From: Conchocele bisecta
Taxonomy: Eukaryota > Mollusca > Bivalvia > Lucinida > Thyasiridae
Direction: 5' to 3'
DNA: 64,000 nt
Assembly (NCBI GenBank): GCA_029237695.1
Contig: CM055266.1
Coordinates: 8,449,805-8,513,804, forward strand
Below, piece after piece: positions 11,426-21,289 of the stretch. Every line of letters starts with the position of its first letter. Position 1 is the first letter of the stretch. A program made the position numbers and the translations under genes. The notes under the pieces were generated by a model, which had not been told where the DNA came from, ran no database searches, and saw only the letters and a list, made by a program, of their open reading frames with translations.

Positions 11426-13010
11426 GTATTTTGATATCAACTAGAGAACCAGGCTGGTGTATTTTGATGTGAACTAGAGAACACCAGGCTGGTGTATTTT
11501 GATATCAACTAGAGAACACCAGGCTGGTGTATTTTGATATCAACTAGAGAACACCAGGCTGGTGTATGTTGATATCAACTAGAGAATACCAGGCTGGTGT
11601 ATTTTGATGTGAACTAGAGAACACCAGGCTGTAGTATTTTGATATCAACTAGAGAACACCAGGCTGGTGTGTTTTGATATCAACTAGAGAACACCAGGCT
11701 GGTGTATTTTGATATCAACTAGAGAACACCAGGCTGGTGTATTTTGATATCAACTAGAGAACACCATCTGGTGTATGATATCAACTAGAGAACACCAGGC
11801 TGGTGTATTTTGATGTGAACTAGAGAACACCAGGCTGGTGTATGTTGATATCAACTAGAGAACACCAGGCTGGTGTATGTTGATATCAACTAGAGAGATA
11901 ACACCAGGCTGGTGTATTTTGATATCAACTAGAGAACACCAGGCTGGTGTATTTTGATGTGAACTAGAGAACACCAGGCTGGTGTATGTTGATATCAACT
12001 AGAGAACACCAGGCTGGTGTATGTTGATATCAACTAGAGAGATAACACCAGGCTGGTGTATTTTGATATCAACTAGAGAACACCAGGCTGGTGTATTTTG
12101 ATATCAACTAGAGAACACCAGGCTGGTGTATTTTGATATCAACTAGAGAATACCAGGCTGGTGTATTTTGATGTGAATTAGGAAACCACCATGGCTGGTG
12201 TATGTTGATGATCAACTAGACCCAGGCTGGTGTTATGTTGATCAACTAGAGAACACCAAGGCTGTGTATTTTGATATCAACTAGAGAACACCAGGCTGGT
12301 GTAAGTTTTGATATCAACTAGAGAACACCAGGCTGGTGTAGTTTTTTGATATCAACTAGAGAACACCAGGCGGTGTATGAATTGAATCAACTAGAGAATC
12401 CATGCTGGTGTATGTTGATATCAACTAGAGAATAGAACTGGTGTATTTTGATATCCAACTAGGAAAACCTGGCCTGTGAATGTTGATAACAACTAGAGCA
12501 CCAGGCTGGTGTATTTTGAGTCAACTAAGAACACCACTGCTGTATATTTTGATGAGAACTAGACAACGGCTAGTAGACACCAGAACTCCAGGATGTATTG
12601 TTGATATCAACTAGAGAACACCAGGCTGGTGTATGTTATATCAACTAGAATACCACTGGTGTATTTTGTATCAACTGAGAATACCAGGCTGATGTATGAT
12701 ATCAACTAGAGATACCAATGCTGGTGTATTTTATATCAACTAGAGAACATCCAGGCTGATGTATGTTTATATCAACTAGAGAACACCAGGCTGGTGTATT
12801 TTGATATCAACTAGAGAACACCAGGCTGATGTATTTTGATATCAACTAGAGAATACCAGGCTAATGTATTTTGATATCAAGCAGAGAATACCAGGCTGGT
12901 GTATTTTGATATCAACTAGAGAATACTTGACCAGGTTATTTGATATAAACTAGAGAATGCCAGGCTGGTGTATTTTGATATCCACTATGGACTATTTGCC
13001 TAGAGTTGTT
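11426..13010. repeat. 35-bp minisatellite array, main block
   Basis: About 45 tandem copies of a 35-bp unit (ACCAGGCTGGTGTATTTTGA then TATCAACTAGAGAAC), increasingly degenerate to the right. It sits in the intron downstream of the second HYR exon. Open frames across it are by-products of the repeat. Confidence 0.95.
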
Positions 13011-15105
13011 TGATGTCAAGAACAGTATAGAATGCCAGTGTCTTTTGCATCAAAGAAGAGAATACCAGGATAGAATATTTTGATATCAAGAAGAGAATAC
13101 CAGGCTGGTGTCTTTTGATATGGCCGGCTTGTGTCTTTTTGTATCAACATAGTAAATAGCTGGTTAATGTCTGTTGGTATCAAAATAATGAATAAAACAT
13201 AGTAATTAGCCATTGAAAACAATTTTATAATACTGAAAAATAGCTATTTTTCTCTGTAATTATATATTATTTTACTAATTCTCGATTTTCTTGATATGAA
13301 CTCGAGAATGCCAGGCTGCTGTATTTTGATATTAACTCGAGAATACCAAGTTGGTGTATTTTGATATGAACTCGAGAATTTTTATATGAACTCGAGAATG
13401 CCAGGCTGCTGTATTTTGATATTAACTCGAGAATACCAGGTTGGTGTATTTTGATATGAACTCGAGAATTTTGATATGAACACGAGAATGCCAGGCTGGT
13501 GTATTTTGATATCAACTCGAGAATGCCAGGCTGGTGTATTTTGATATGAACTCGAGAATGCCAGGCTGGTGTATTTGATATCAACTAGGGAATACTTGCC
13601 TAGATGCGTTTGATTTTGAGAACAGTATAGAACGCCTGTGTCTTTTTACATCAAAATAGAGAGTATCAGGATAGCATATTTTGAAATCAAGTACAGAATG
13701 CCAGGCAAGTATCTTTGGATATCACGAAGAGAATAGCAGGCTAGTGTCTTTGGATATGAAGAAGAAAATACCAGGCTAGTTTATTTTGATAGCCGGCTTG
13801 TGTCTTTTTTGTATCAACACAGGGAATATCAGGTTAGTGTATGTTTGTATCAAAATAATGAATATTAAATAGTAATCAGCCATTGAAAACATGTTTATAA
13901 TACTGAAAAATAGCTCTTTTTCTCAGTAATTATATATTATTTTACTAATTCTCGATTTTCTCCAGGCGACATCTGAGATACAGTGCCTTTAAACTAAAGA
14001 ATGTCAGGCTATTTTATTTTGATATCAAGTAGAGAAAAACAGACTGGTGTATTTTGGTATCAACTAGAGAATACCAGGCTGGTGTATGTTGGTATCAACT
14101 AGAGATCTATAATGCTAGGCTGGTGTATTTTGGTATCAACTAGAGAGGCTGGTGTATATTGATATCAACTAGAGAACACCAGGCTGGTTTCTTTGGTACC
14201 AACTAGAGAATGCAAGGCTGGTGTATTTTGATATCCACTAGAAAATGCCAGGCTGGTGTATTTCGATATCAAATAGCGAATACCAGACCGATATATTTGC
14301 ATGGCAACTAGAGAATACTAGGCTGTGGTATTTTGATATCAACTAGAGAATACCAGGGTAGTGTATTTTAATATCTACTAGAGAATAACAGGCTGGTGTA
14401 TTTTTGTATCAACTAGAGAATGCCAGGCTGGTGTATTTTGATATTTGATATCCACTAGAAAATGCCAGGCTGGTGTATTTTGATATGAACTCGAGAATAC
14501 CAGGCTGGTGTATTTTTATATCTACTAGATAATTCCAGGCTGGTGTATTTTGATATGAACTAGAGAATACCAGGCTGGTGTATTTTGATATCAACTCGAG
14601 AATACCAGGCTGGTATATTTTGATATCAACTCGATAATACCAGGCTGGTATATTTTGATATCAACTCGATAATACCAGGCTGGTGTATTTTGATATCAAC
14701 TAGGGAATACTTGCCTAGATTCATTTGATTTCGAGAACAGTATAGAACGCCTGTGTCTTTTTACATCAAAATAGAGAATACCAGGATAATATATTTTGAA
14801 ATCAAGTACAGAATGTCAGGCAAGTATCTTTGGATATCACAAAGAGAATAGCAGGCTAGTGTCTTTGGATATGAAGAAGAAAATACCAGGCTAGTTTATT
14901 TTGATATCAAGAATAGTATAGCCGGCTTGTGTCTTTTTGTATCAACACAGCGAATATCAGGTTAGTGTCTGCTGGTATCAAAATAAAGAATATTAAATAG
15001 TTATATAAAGGAAATTAGTAATTAGCCATTGCATAACATGTTTATAATACTGAAACATAGCTATGTTTTCAGTAATAACAAATTCTCGATTTTTCTCCAG
15101 ACGAC
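13011..15105. repeat. Higher-order continuation of the 35-bp array
   Basis: Array blocks at 13290-13590 and 14030-14710 alternate with a roughly 300-400-bp spacer present in three copies (about 13000-13290, 13590-13990, 14700-15105). Spacer marks are AACAGTATAGAACGCCTGTG, ATAGCCGGCTTGTGTCTTT and ACTAATTCTCGATTTTC. This is a nested satellite: units within a repeated larger block. Confidence 0.8.
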
Positions 15106-15109
15106 ATCT

Positions 15110-15373
15110 GTAGCAGATTTCATCAAAATTGCAAAGTATACTTTTCTAGCAAATTATACTTTGAGGGAGTAATCATTTATTTTTCCCGAAATGCATTATG
15201 TCATATAGAAGTAACGACTGCATATATTTAAAGATCAAAAGTATGCAGAAGTATTAAACTGAATTTATTACATTATCACAGCCAAAAATCATCAATTATC
15301 ATAAAATTTAAAATTTCTCCCTCAAAGTATACTTTGCTAGAAAAGTATATTTTGCAGTGTTGGTGAAATAGGC
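15110..15373. mobile_element. Family I element with 3-bp CTG target duplication
   Basis: Ends TAGCAGATTTCATCAAAATT / GGTGAAATAGGCTA carry an inner AAAGTATACTTT...AAGTATACTTTG inverted motif. CTG flanks both sides, and the unoccupied site ACATCTGAGATACAGTGCC survives in a duplicated block at 13969-13989. No transposase is encoded. A 3-bp CWG target site resembles some PIF/Harbinger families (inference). Confidence 0.8.
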
Positions 15374-15409
15374 TACTGAGATACAGTGCCTTTAAACGCA
15401 AAGACTTAC

Positions 15410-15655
15410 CTCGGGAAGAGACAGATATGTGGAATAAGCACTTTGCAGTATTGTACTGGCAATCAGATGCAGTAAAGGTCACGGAGTGCCGTCCGACAGG
15501 GTAGAGGTGGCGACCTTCAGTGACGTCGATCTCGCTTGTGCTCCAGTAATTCAACACGCCCACGTTGTCCGTCATGGTTGGCCGAACTATTTTCACGAAC
15601 TCGTCCTCGTATACGTACACATCTTCCTTGCAGGTCATGATCGGCGGGTAGGGAT
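15410..15655 (-). CDS. Exon encoding the second HYR module
   Basis: This 246-bp exon encodes residues 391-471, a complete HYR (hyalin repeat) module. It has the family pattern: DPYPPIMTC start, a central ...YPVGRHSVTFTASDC stretch matching the usual FPxGxxxVTYTAtDxxGN signature, and a final AKCLFHISV strand. HYR modules are immunoglobulin-like beta folds that mediate extracellular adhesion. Acceptor is CTATGTTCAG and donor is GAG|GTAAGT; phases are 1 and 1. It joins to the first HYR exon upstream (DP completed by the split G) and to the stalk or TM exon downstream. A 3-bp-TSD transposon ends about 40 bp beyond its donor. Confidence 0.85.
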
Positions 15656-15672
15656 CTGAACATAGAGAATAC

Positions 15673-15770
15673 CATTGTCTGTTTCACGAAACCTGCTCAA
15701 ATGTTACGGCTATATAAACAATATGTTCTTTCGATAATATTTAATTTTATCAACATCTAAGAATGACCAT
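15673..15770. mobile_element. Family G left-end fragment
   Basis: ACTGTCTGTTTCACGAAACC followed by TTACGGCTATATAAACAAT matches the left end of family G and then stops. It begins about 18 bp from the second HYR exon. Confidence 0.7.
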
Positions 15771-15847
15771 TGTAGCGCCGCCTAGAGCTCCTAATGCATA
15801 GAGCTCACCGAGGACATAAACATTATCAAAAACAAGAAAAGATTATG

Positions 15848-15900
15848 ACGGTGATGATGATGATGATGATCATCATCATCATCATCATCGTCATCATCAT
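15848..15900. repeat. GAT/ATC palindromic microsatellite
   Basis: A run of GAT repeats switches to ATC repeats, forming a self-complementary trinucleotide tract. Confidence 0.9.
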
Positions 15901-15962
15901 CCGAATTCATCATCTATGTTCTAATACTTTCGTCTGTGAATATTTGCCTCTCATCAATGTAG

Positions 15963-16747
15963 TTTAAAGGTACATGCCCACTCAGTGGTCACAGAATGTT
16001 CTTTATATCAAAGACATCATCTGAGACATTTTCTGGCAAAATAAATATTCATTCACCATTACCCCACGTATTGATTGACATTATTATACATTTTACATTG
16101 GACGTACATTTTCACACTGATATCAGGGGCAATAACCGTGTTTCCTTAAAATGTTAATGGACATTATTTTTTTCAGGTGACGCATTTAATTAGTATAAAT
16201 AATAAACAAATGTCATGTCTCATATGCATATGAAAATAGCCTGATAACACCGCGCAAAACAAATGTAAATTCTTGGATTTAACGACGGCACTGGCTCGAT
16301 GACCTTGCATGTCGTCTCCCAAGAAGGGGAGAAAGGAAGGAGGTTGATGCAGAGGAACCTAGCTCTTATTAGAATTGTACCCTCTGGTTCTCTAACGTGC
16401 CCAGACTCTCCTTCAAATCTGATACACGGGACGCCTTTTCAAGACCCCATCCAAAATGACTAGTAGAGTAGGAAAATACAAAGTATCTCAGAAATACTGA
16501 CGCCCGGGAACTGAACCCTGAATCGAACCCGGGTCGCCAGTTTGGCAGTCCGACGTGTTACCCCTCGGCTACGGTCTGCTCTCTACAACCGCGCGTCACT
16601 ATCAGTAAACTAAATATTACTAAATGATTATATCTGTAAAGCGGGCGTTCGTAATATTCAGAACTGGTGGAATAGTGACACACCTATACACTTATGTAAT
16701 TACTATGAACAACATGTTGTGCCTACTGAGCGGGAATGTACCTTTAA
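15963..16747. mobile_element. Family E element (AAAGGTACATGCCCACTCAG) interrupted by a SINE
   Basis: TTTAAAGGTACATGCCCACT at the left and GAGCGGGAATGTACCTTTAAA at the right are inverted termini. Compared with the copies at 28.7 and 37.3 kb, the ACCGCGCGTCACTATCAG interior is split by an insertion at 16257-16586. Confidence 0.82.
16257..16586 (-). mobile_element. tRNA-derived SINE inserted in family E
   Basis: The minus strand begins with a tRNA-like head: A-box-like TAGCCGAGGGGTAACACG and B box GGGTTCGATTC, followed by a unique body. ACCGCGC occurs on both sides (left CACCGCGC, right CAACCGCGC), consistent with a target-site duplication. The family name is not recognised. Confidence 0.72.
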
Positions 16748-16818
16748 AAGTTATATGTGGCTTAACATGTCGATTAAGTTGTGGCCCGAGAAATCGGTGT
16801 CCAGATTAAATGTGAATG

Positions 16819-17222
16819 TATGGAGCCCCGCAGGGGACGTAGACTTCTTTTGTTTATTAATTCGTTCCCAGGAAATAACAATTCGCTGCCTCAATTTAAC
16901 AATTCGTTCCCTCAATTTAACAATTCGTTCGAACGAAATAACAATTCGTTCCCCCCACGAAATAACAATTCGTTCGAATTGTTATTTCGTGGGAACGAAT
17001 TGTTAAATTGAGGTAACGAATTGTTAATTCGAGGGAACAAATTGTTATTCGTTCCCACGAAATAAGAATTCGTTCGAATTGTCATTTTGTGGGAACGAAT
17101 AGTTAAATTGAGGGAACGGATTGTTAATTCGAGGGAACGAATTGTTAAATTTAGGGAACGAATTGATATTTCCTGGGAACGAATTAATAAAAAATAATCC
17201 ATGTCCCCTGCGGCGCTCCGTA
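16819..17222. mobile_element. Family J fold-back element with internal AACAATTCGTTCCC units
   Basis: GGAGCCCCGCAGGGGAC at the left and GTCCCCTGCGGCGCTCC at the right enclose tandem 20-21-bp units (AACAATTCGTTCCCACGAAAT) whose orientation flips in the middle. Two further copies are at 39778-40212 and 48698-49010. Confidence 0.85.
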
Positions 17223-17277
17223 AGTATGAGATTACTGGCAAGGTGAATATGATATAAAATGATCCACCGTGAACTTC

Positions 17278-17480
17278 AGGGGCCATTTCACTAAACTTCT
17301 TTTATTACATATTACAAATTAACAATGTGTTCTTGTAAACAATTATTGGATTTTCATTTATTGAGCTTAGGCTGCATATGCAGCCTATGCTCAATAAATG
17401 TAAATCCATCAATTGAAATTTCCAGACGATTCCAAATTTGCACTTACGAACATTTTAGTCGTAAGAAGTTTAATGAAACC
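17278..17480. mobile_element. Family C palindrome, degenerate
   Basis: GGGGCCATTTCACTAAACTT at the left and GAAGTTTAATGAAACC at the right, with the TATTGAGCTTAGGCTGCATA palindromic core intact. Confidence 0.72.
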
Positions 17481-17639
17481 AACATATGTTTCGCTACGAA
17501 GTCCAGTATAGACAGAATGGTTCACCGCATGATCAATATTTTTAAAAGCTATTATAATTCGTAGAGCAATTGAAATTGAATTATCTATGTTTCCATACGT
17601 AGTATATTGCAAAACCCTGGTCATACATTCACGACCTGG

Positions 17640-17985
17640 ATGCCGACACACGCCGACAATTCGTGGAGCTGTTTGTCGTACTGGGTCGTGTTGAATCGGT
17701 ATCTACTACCCGACTCAACAAGACTCACGACAACTTACTACGAATTAGGCACCAATTGTTTTTTTTGTCGTCGTGCATTGTCCCGATTCGTACTTGTGTC
17801 GTCGCGGGTCGTGCTACATCGTCCTGAGTCAGCGTGAGTCTTGATCGTTGTCGTCCTGCATCGTACAGGTGTGGTACCAGATCGTGGTGATTCGTGATTA
17901 AACATTGATGCCGACGATTCACCAGGAATGGCATGGCGACTCGCTGTGACTCACCGAGATTCACGCCGGCTCAGGACGATTTAAC
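17640..17985. repeat. Degenerate GTCGT/GACTC-rich tract
   Basis: Words such as GTCGTG, GACTCAC, GATTCAC and CGTCGTC recur irregularly on both strands over 350 bp, unlike the flanking AT-rich DNA. No period or coding signal is clear. Confidence 0.5.
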
Positions 17986-18003
17986 ACAATTTTTTAATAT
18001 TTC

Positions 18004-18125
18004 AAAATAGTCGGCGTGCCTTCTCGACTCAGGCTCAACCAATCAAGCTGCTGGATATCAAGCACAACATTCAATTATTTTTAAATAAAGAAATTTGCAC
18101 ATATTGGCAAGATCAGCGGAGGCGG
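18004..18125. mobile_element. Family D half element next to an HYR exon
   Basis: The right half (CTCAACCAATCAAGCTGCTG ... TTGGCAAGATCAGCGGAGGCG) is present. It ends about 40 bp from the donor of the exon at 18166-18295. Confidence 0.7.
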
Positions 18126-18165
18126 AAGTACATGTATACCACAATAAAACCGGAAGTAGCAATAC

Positions 18166-18295
18166 CAGCAACAGTGACGTAAACTGTGCACGTGGCCTTT
18201 CTCCCCAAGTCGTCAACGACGGTAGCCGTGGTGTTGAAGTATGACGAGAACCTGCATGTTTTACTCAGCTCAAACGAGTAACGATTGAAGGTCAC
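18166..18295 (-). CDS. Exon encoding the second half of the first HYR module
   Basis: The 130-bp exon (residues 347-389) starts at VTFNRYSFELSKTC and ends with RKATCTVYVTVA. The TxTVxDDxGxxATCTVxVTV pattern is the C-terminal half of an HYR module. Acceptor TTTCTTTCCACATAG is strong; the donor GTATTG is weaker. Entry phase 0 matches the upstream half-module exon, and exit phase 1 matches the next HYR exon. Sequons N-T-T and (upstream exon) N-R-T are possible N-glycosylation sites. Repeat copies end within about 45 bp on both sides of the exon. Confidence 0.85.
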
Positions 18296-18309
18296 CTATG
18301 TGGAAAGAA

Positions 18310-18660
18310 ATCAATGATATATATGTGGCTATGACTGGAGAAATGGGGCTTATGGGGCTTACGACCAGTGTGTCTCGGCAGATATATTCACAAATGTCAC
18401 ACAACTACATTTTCCAGACAGTCACATTTGTGCATGTGACTTGAGAAATGGGGCTTATGGGTTTTGCGACACATATAGATCCTTATCAGCCTGTGCATGC
18501 GCATATTCTGATCAGGATCTGTACTGTTCGCCATTCCATCAAAGAACCCGTCATGCTTCCAGCAAGCAATATATATATCATTATTAGGTTACAGGAGTGT
18601 GCTATCTGATCAGGAGCTGCAGTGGTCACAAATTCCATAAGCCCCATTTCTCCAGTCACA
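18310..18660. repeat. Family K repeat (TGATCAGGATCTGCACTGTT core)
   Basis: Contains GACTGGAGAAATGGGGCTTA, TGATCAGGATCTGTACTGTT and the inverted GCCCCATTTCTCCAGTCACA. Related copies are at 30405-30670, 40620-40690, 48097-48170 and 54170-54440. Between 18660 and 19465 only a hairpin near 19120-19170 (TTGGCTCATTTGAAAATGAG) is seen. Confidence 0.65.
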
Positions 18661-19465
18661 TGCACATATACGTTATTCTGATTCTACGGTCAACATGGTG
18701 TTATAGTGTCCATCTGTACATATATTCACCACAGGTTCTTGAAGAACTGTTCATATTTCAGTATATCTGGTGGTTTAGGTGCATTGTTACCAACATACAA
18801 TTTACGTCAAATCCAGCGAATTACATCACATCCAGCGGTAATTTACGAGTATGTTGACAGTATAAAAGGTGTCCGAAAGTTCGGAACAGTGAATGTGTAG
18901 ATCAATGACGATTTATGTCGTGTGCAATTACCGAGCATTAGTACATGTAGTTGCACAAAACTATGTAAATTTCCCAAAACCATCGAAATCCACCCAAAAA
19001 TTCACCAAACTACCCACACGGCACCAAACTAATGACCATATGTTCAAACACATGTGATATTCATCCGCGACTCCTCCAAACTTTAACCAGACCAAATCAC
19101 CAGTGGAAGACTCGGACCTAAGACCCAATAATTGGCTCATTTGAAAATGAGCCAGTTATTGCGTGCTAGGTCAGAGTTTTCCACCTGTGGACCTGTGGAC
19201 TAAATGGGTTGAATAGCTCACTAATCGCAGTGGCCTATTGTTTGATTAATTAACCCATTTCATACTGAGGATTCGATATTTTGTTTGTTGTTCTCTTTTC
19301 TTAGATATATATGTCATGACCACCATGTGAACCATCCAGACGATTCAAATGAGTGGTCACACCATTTATAATAATAATAATTTATTGTACATTAAGCTAA
19401 AAACTAAGTATTGGAAATTTGAGACATCTGAGACACATTCGCTTTTAAATTACGTAATTTGTCCA

Positions 19466-19675
19466 CCACCGCCTGCTTTAATTTTTCCCAGGTGCAATTA
19501 ACTTTTGTGAACATCAACTCGCAATAAATCAGTTTGATCGGCTGTGTCTGAGCTGTAGCACAGCTCAGACTCAGCCAATTAAGCCGCTTGCTGTCAAGCA
19601 CAATGTTCCAGTATTTTGTAATACATAAATTGACAAAATTAATGTTGCCAATATTCAGCACACGTGATCAGGTGA
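19466..19675. mobile_element. Family D palindrome next to an HYR exon
   Basis: Family D hairpin (TTTGATCGGCTGTGTCTGAG / CTCAGACTCAGCCAATTAAG). It ends about 20 bp from the donor of the exon at 19694-19839. Confidence 0.75.
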
Positions 19676-19693
19676 TGGTGTATCCATGTTTAC

Positions 19694-19839
19694 CTCGAGT
19701 GGTGTCCTATTGTAGTCGTAAGCGAAAAACTTTGTATGGTCTGAGTCGGAAATTACGGCACGATTACTGCCCCTCATCACCTCCAACTCCAGAATGTTCG
19801 GACATTTTTCAAACATGGGAGGTGGCTCATGTGAATCTT
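19694..19839 (-). CDS. Exon encoding the first half of the first HYR module
   Basis: A 146-bp exon encodes residues 299-346 (DSHEPPPMFEKCPN ... NRTPLE). The EPPPxFxxCP opening is typical of HYR modules (D-x-xPP-x-i-x-C-P). Acceptor is ATATTTTCAG, donor is GAG|GTAAAC; entry phase 1 follows the VWC exon and exit phase 0 leads to the second half. The open frame continues past the donor into unrelated residues, which I discount because the splice into 18295 completes the domain. Copies of the GATTGGCTGAGCC palindromic repeat sit about 20 bp from the donor and about 30 bp from the acceptor. Confidence 0.83.
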
Positions 19840-19870
19840 CTGAAAATATAAACATGTCACGAGTACATAG

Positions 19871-20350
19871 CCGCCTGCGTTAATCTGGCCCAGTAGCCTA
19901 TTTCACCAACATTGCAAAGCATACTTTTCTAGCAAAGTATACTTTGAGGGAGAAATTTTCAATTTTAGGATAAATTTATTCATTTTTATTATACTGAATT
20001 TATTACATTATCAGAGCCATTATGGCTGTGATAATGTAATAAATTCAGTATAATAATTCTGCATACTTTTAATCATGAAATACATGCATTTGTTAGTTCT
20101 ATTTGAAATAATGCATTTCAGGAAAAATAAATGATTACTCCCTCAAAGTATACTTTGCTAGAAAAGTATCCTTTGCAATTTTGATGAAATCGGCTACAGA
20201 TCTCAACGTTTCTGAACATATGTTTGCCAACTCAACCTGCAATCAAGCGATTTGATTGGCTGAGCCAATCAAGCTGCTTGATATCAAGCACAATATTCAA
20301 CTATTTTGAAATAAAAACAATTTCAAATACTTGCCAGATTAGCACAGGCG
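19871..20350. mobile_element. Family D element split by a family I insertion
   Basis: The left end CCGCCTGCGTTAATCTGGCC and the right end GATTAGCACAGGCGG belong to one family D copy. Family I occupies 19894-20196 inside it. The left edge is about 30 bp from the acceptor of the 19694-19839 exon. Confidence 0.78.
19894..20196. mobile_element. Family I element with CAG target duplication
   Basis: TAGCCTATTTCACCAACATT / GATGAAATCGGCTA inverted ends with CAG at 19891-19893 and again at 20197-20199. The centre is a palindrome, CATTATCAGAGCCATTATGG and its mirror. Confidence 0.83.
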
Positions 20351-20467
20351 GTGGTGATATATATTTATGGGTGAAATGGTTAATATCATATTTATTAAAC
20401 GAGTTTACTTAATTAATAAGAAACGAGGCTATGTCGAGCTTTTTATGAAGTCAGTTAACGACGTAGC

Positions 20468-20547
20468 TTCGGGAAGTAACTCTGCAGAATACTCCCGTAT
20501 CGACTGGGTACGGACGATACGGGAGTATTCTGCAGTGTTACTTCCCG
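20468..20547. repeat. Hairpin with GAATACTCCCGTAT arms
   Basis: CGGGAAGTAACTCTGCAGAA ... TTCTGCAGTGTTACTTCCCG is an inverted pair around GACTGGGTACGGAC. A longer repeat at 20588-20770 (GCTGTAACACATTTCATAAA, TTTGATTGGCTAGCCGC) resembles 28450-28660. Confidence 0.7.
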
Positions 20548-21289
20548 CAACTATTAACGATTTTAATATATAGTTTATCATATGAAAACCATGTTATGAC
20601 GTGCTGTAACACATTTCATAAATGTGATATGACACACGTGTAATAACACCTGCAATGAATTTGATTGGCTAGCCGCATTACCCTAATTACGTATTCGTAT
20701 TATGCGCCAACGTTATGCCAAAGAAAGAAAGAACGAAGACGTTCCAAATGACGTCACTGATGGCGCTACAAAGCAACGATGTTTTGATGCATCCTACTTT
20801 AAACATCATTAGCAGTGTCAGTGATTCAGTTAAATCACTTTATTACACTCTTAATAATTATTTGCACAGGTTTCGCTGTGAGAGAAAACCCGTAATCAAC
20901 TTCTTACAAATAACACACCGTGAAGAGAATGCAAAATGTTTATGTTTTATTACAGTGGCAATAAAATTATTTGAAAATTTGGAAAGGGTCTCGACTAATC
21001 TAGAATGTTAATGTGATTGAACACATTCCAAATATGCACTAAAATATATGTGGTTCATAGAAACAACTGCGTAATTTGAATTTCAAAAAAGTTTACATTT
21101 GACGTCACACAACGTAACGTCAAAACGTTGGAAAACACGTCATTGTATAACTGTTCATGCGCACATCGCAATTAATTGATTATAATCTCCACAATATACT
21201 AAATGTACATATATATCCACCGTGGAAGTGTAATAAATAGGATATTCCATCGTACATGTTTGAATAGCGGAAATAATACACTCGTGTCC

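Noticed and set aside
11426..15080. Possible CRISPR-like regular repeats
   Set aside because: The units are contiguous 35-bp tandem copies without unique spacers in a eukaryotic intron, so this is a minisatellite.
16500..16590. Functional tRNA gene on the minus strand
   Set aside because: The tRNA-like head is fused to a SINE body and flanked by a short target duplication inside a transposon.
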